Shown here piece by piece: positions 62,250 through 64,000 of a DNA stretch of 64,000 bases. Where the stretch lies: assembly GCA_023263945.1 (NCBI GenBank), contig JALQTW010000001.1, forward strand, positions 53,741 through 117,740, written 5' to 3'. How positions within the stretch are numbered: position 1 is the stretch's first letter; every line of letters begins with the position of its first letter. Made by a program: the position numbers and the translations under genes. Origin of the DNA: Patescibacteria group bacterium. GTDB taxonomy: Bacteria > Patescibacteriota > Gracilibacteria > Peribacterales > Peribacteraceae. The notes beneath the pieces were generated by a model, which saw only the letters and a list, made by a program, of their open reading frames with translations, had not been told where the DNA came from and did no database searches.

Positions 62250-62735
62250 ATGGTCAAAGTAAATCCGGAGGAAATTGTAGGGAACCTTGTGCAGTATGCG
62301 CTTTCACAGAGTGACTCTCAATCGGAACGTATAGGAGAATTTTCGCCTGAGGCTGTTGTCTTCTTAAAGAGGGTAATACGCGAAGTTCTTCGAAATGTTC
62401 TTGATAATCACATCGAAGATCCCTTGAAGGTTGTTAATTTGAAACTTATGCCAAAGCTAAATCACGCATTAGATGATGTAGTTTTGTTGCAAATGCATGG
62501 TGGCGATCTTTTGCGCCAGCATGTAGGCATTTTAGCGCTTAGTAACAAGGCGCGTACTATCTGCAGCCAACTCGGCATTTATTCTGTTGCAGATCTTATT
62601 TCATTCTCTTCCGAAGAGTTGCTTGAAGCCTATCATTGCGGTGAAAAGACATTAAAAGAAGTCAAAGAAAAATTATTAAAGCATGGTTTGTATTTGGCCG
62701 GAGATCGGCAGGAAAAGAGCGCCAAATTGTCCTAG
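62250..62735 (+). CDS. RNA polymerase alpha C-terminal-domain-like protein
   Basis: A 161-residue protein whose last 60 residues (LSNKARTICSQLGIYSVADL, then SSEELLEAYHCGEKTLKEVKEKLLKHGLYL) match the helix-hairpin-helix alpha-CTD of RpoA. The first 100 residues are helical and unlike the RpoA N-terminal domain. It could modulate transcription by binding DNA or polymerase, or be a nucleic-acid-binding HhH protein of another kind. The start at 62250 is preferred over 62247 from promoter spacing. It is immediately upstream of nusA. Confidence 0.75.
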   Translation: MVKVNPEEIVGNLVQYALSQSDSQSERIGEFSPEAVVFLKRVIREVLRNVLDNHIEDPLKVVNLKLMPKLNHALDDVVLLQMHGGDLLRQHVGILALSNKARTICSQLGIYSVADLISFSSEELLEAYHCGEKTLKEVKEKLLKHGLYLAGDRQEKSAKLS

Positions 62736-62764
62736 TTGCTATTAGAGTACTTTACTCATATAAT
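62736..62764 (+). promoter_or_regulatory. Sigma-70 promoter of nusA
   Basis: TTGCTA at 62736-62741, 17-bp spacer, TATAAT at 62759-62764. It begins right after the stop of the preceding gene and would give a leader of about 70 nt. Confidence 0.75.
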
Positions 62765-62788
62765 AGAGTTACCGGATTTGATTAGGGT

Positions 62789-62804
62789 CCACTCATGAGA
62801 GTGG
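62789..62804 (+). promoter_or_regulatory. Stem-loop in nusA leader
   Basis: A perfect 6-bp stem CCACTC/GAGTGG with the loop ATGA, followed by TTGCCTTTTCG. It is in the leader between the promoter and the nusA ATG and could be an attenuator, since NusA often autoregulates its operon; evidence for that here is only positional. Confidence 0.45.
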
Positions 62805-62839
62805 TTGCCTTTTCGCATCTGCCCATTCCATCCATTTTT

Positions 62840-64000
62840 ATGAGATCAACCTTCATTGCCGCTATCAACCAAATTTGTGCCGAGAAAAACGTGAAACCAG
62901 ACGACGTTCTGGAAGCCGTGAAGCTTGCCATCGCAACTGCGTACCGCAAGGACTACGGGAACAAAGAACAGGAAATCCGCGTCGTTCTCCGTGAAGATCA
63001 AGACATGCCATCGATCCTCCTTGTGAAGGAAGTGGTGGATGATGTGGAGAATGAAAACTTTGAAATTAGTTTGAAGGACGCAAAAAAAGTACGCAGCGAT
63101 ATTGATGTGGGTGAAGAAATCGAAATCGACGTTACGCCGGTTGAGTACGGACGTATTGCAGCACAGGCTGCGAAGCAGGTGATCCTGCAAAAGTTGCAGG
63201 AATCTGAAAAGCAGAGTCTCTACGAGATGTTTAAAGATCGCGAGCGTCAGTTGCTGACAGCAACAGTCACAAAAGTGGAGACGAACTGGGTCACATTAGA
63301 TATTGAAGGGATGACAGTGTCTCTTCCTTGGAGAGAACAAATTCCCGGTGAGCACTACTACACCGGAAAGCGTATTCGCGTGTACTTGGATACCGTCGAG
63401 TTTACCGGAAAGGGCCCACAACTCCGCATTTCTCGCACGCACTCCGAGCTTGTACGCAAGCTTCTTGAGCTCGAAATTCCAGAGATCCGTAATGGAGATG
63501 TTGCGATTATGGCGATTGCGCGTGATGCAGGCTTCCGCAGCAAAGTTGCCGTGAAGAGTAATGATCCTCGCATTGACCCGATTGGTGCATGTGTCGGTCA
63601 AAAAGGAGTCCGTATTCAGGCGGTGATGGAAGAAATCAACGGTGAACGTGTGGATATGATCGAATGGTCGGATGATCCCATCAAACTTATCTCCCTTGCA
63701 CTCCAACCTGCCTCTATTTCTGCTGTCATCATTGTGAATGCAACGGAACACGACGACGAAGAAGGCCGCAAAGTGAAGAAGCGTGCAGCAGTCTTTGTAG
63801 AGGAAGCACAACGCCCGATGGCGATTGGAAAGAAAGGTCAGAATATCCGCCTTGCAACACAACTTACCGGGTTCGAGCTCGATATGTACAACTACGAAGA
63901 GCTTCCGGCCTTCAAAGCAAAGCTTGCAGAACTGCGAGGAGAGGAAGTGGAAGTGATTGTCCTGAATCAGGAGGGACAGGAAGAAGGCGAGCAGGTTCCA
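62840..64000 (+). CDS. nusA: Transcription termination/antitermination factor NusA, 3'-truncated
   Basis: 387 codons are visible and the frame is still open at the right edge. N-terminal domain MRSTFIAAINQICAEKNVKPDDVLEAVKLAIATAYRKDYG, an S1 domain starting about residue 130 (ATVTKVETNWVTLDIEGMTV), then two KH domains (KVAVKSNDPRIDPIGACVGQKGVRIQAVMEEI; RPMAIGKKGQNIRLATQL), each quoted in parts here. NusA binds RNA polymerase and controls pausing, termination and antitermination. The ATG at 62840 fits the family start. It has its own promoter rather than following rimP as in many bacteria. Confidence 0.95.
   Translation, partial: MRSTFIAAINQICAEKNVKPDDVLEAVKLAIATAYRKDYGNKEQEIRVVLREDQDMPSILLVKEVVDDVENENFEISLKDAKKVRSDIDVGEEIEIDVTPVEYGRIAAQAAKQVILQKLQESEKQSLYEMFKDRERQLLTATVTKVETNWVTLDIEGMTVSLPWREQIPGEHYYTGKRIRVYLDTVEFTGKGPQLRISRTHSELVRKLLELEIPEIRNGDVAIMAIARDAGFRSKVAVKSNDPRIDPIGACVGQKGVRIQAVMEEINGERVDMIEWSDDPIKLISLALQPASISAVIIVNATEHDDEEGRKVKKRAAVFVEEAQRPMAIGKKGQNIRLATQLTGFELDMYNYEELPAFKAKLAELRGEEVEVIVLNQEGQEEGEQVP

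Overview
The window looks like a chromosomal segment of a Candidate Phyla Radiation (Patescibacteria) bacterium, most like a Peregrinibacteria/Peribacteria member. This is inferred from compact convergent genes, surface proteins with long poly-serine linkers, many one-pass or exported proteins of unknown function, a lean metabolism, and housekeeping genes in unusual order. UGA is used as a stop (yraN, zwf and prdX-like genes), so the UGA=Gly code of Gracilibacteria/Absconditabacteria does not apply. No rRNA, CRISPR array or prophage is visible. One tRNA (Asp, GTC) is present. Starts given here are mostly internal to the longest open frame and were chosen from family N-termini.

Layout. 1-9.5 kb: a truncated SLH surface protein, pyrF, comM, yraN, tRNA-Asp, ssb, an SLH/Calx-beta surface protein, a short glycogen phosphorylase and a lipase-like esterase. 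9.5-16.7 kb: phosphomannomutase/phosphoglucomutase, recJ, an XRE regulator, hsp20, an MFS transporter, galU and a beta-carbonic-anhydrase-like protein. 16.7-23.3 kb: a full F1Fo ATP synthase operon in the permuted order D-C-I-B-E-F-H-A-G. 23.5-30.6 kb: a Tat-exported paralogue of the carbonic-anhydrase-like protein, a RelE/AbrB-type toxin-antitoxin pair, a membrane protein, uvrB, a REP-associated transposase with its REPs, serS and a receiver-only protein. 30.8-37.9 kb: a GT4 glycosyltransferase, an amidase-SpoIID fusion, small unknowns, metK under a SAM riboswitch, and a prolyl-tRNA editing homologue. 38-47.3 kb: zwf-pgl, mfd, dnaN with a possible origin beside it, a GlmU-like enzyme and a ComEC-like hydrolase. 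47.3-56 kb: an LPHTG-anchored FN3 protein, a frameshifted methyltransferase, a flippase, sufB, two SIMPL proteins, sufC and a ferredoxin. 56-64 kb: a TPR protein, holB, secA, tsaB, a GT2 glycosyltransferase, an RpoA-CTD-like protein and the 5' part of nusA.

How it fits together. Sugar nucleotide and glycan genes (manB-like, galU, GlmU-like, two glycosyltransferases, flippase, methyltransferase) together with SLH, Calx-beta and LPxTG proteins point to an elaborate cell surface. glgP, zwf and pgl supply hexose phosphate and NADPH, and the ATP synthase, predicted to be proton-coupled, handles energy conversion.

Most striking signal. At least fifteen short elements share one architecture: tandem 7-bp (two cases 8-bp) degenerate units, usually in two inverted arms around a short spacer. 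The unit sequence differs from copy to copy. Most lie between genes, but three lie in frame inside the GT4 gene and one inside the GT2 gene, one of them fused to a REP-like palindrome. Second in interest is an 11-G tract that splits a methyltransferase gene; one extra G would restore a perfectly family-like N-terminus, suggesting phase variation. Several genes also have a consensus sigma-70 promoter whose -10 box ends only 7-8 nt before the ATG, which predicts leaderless mRNAs.
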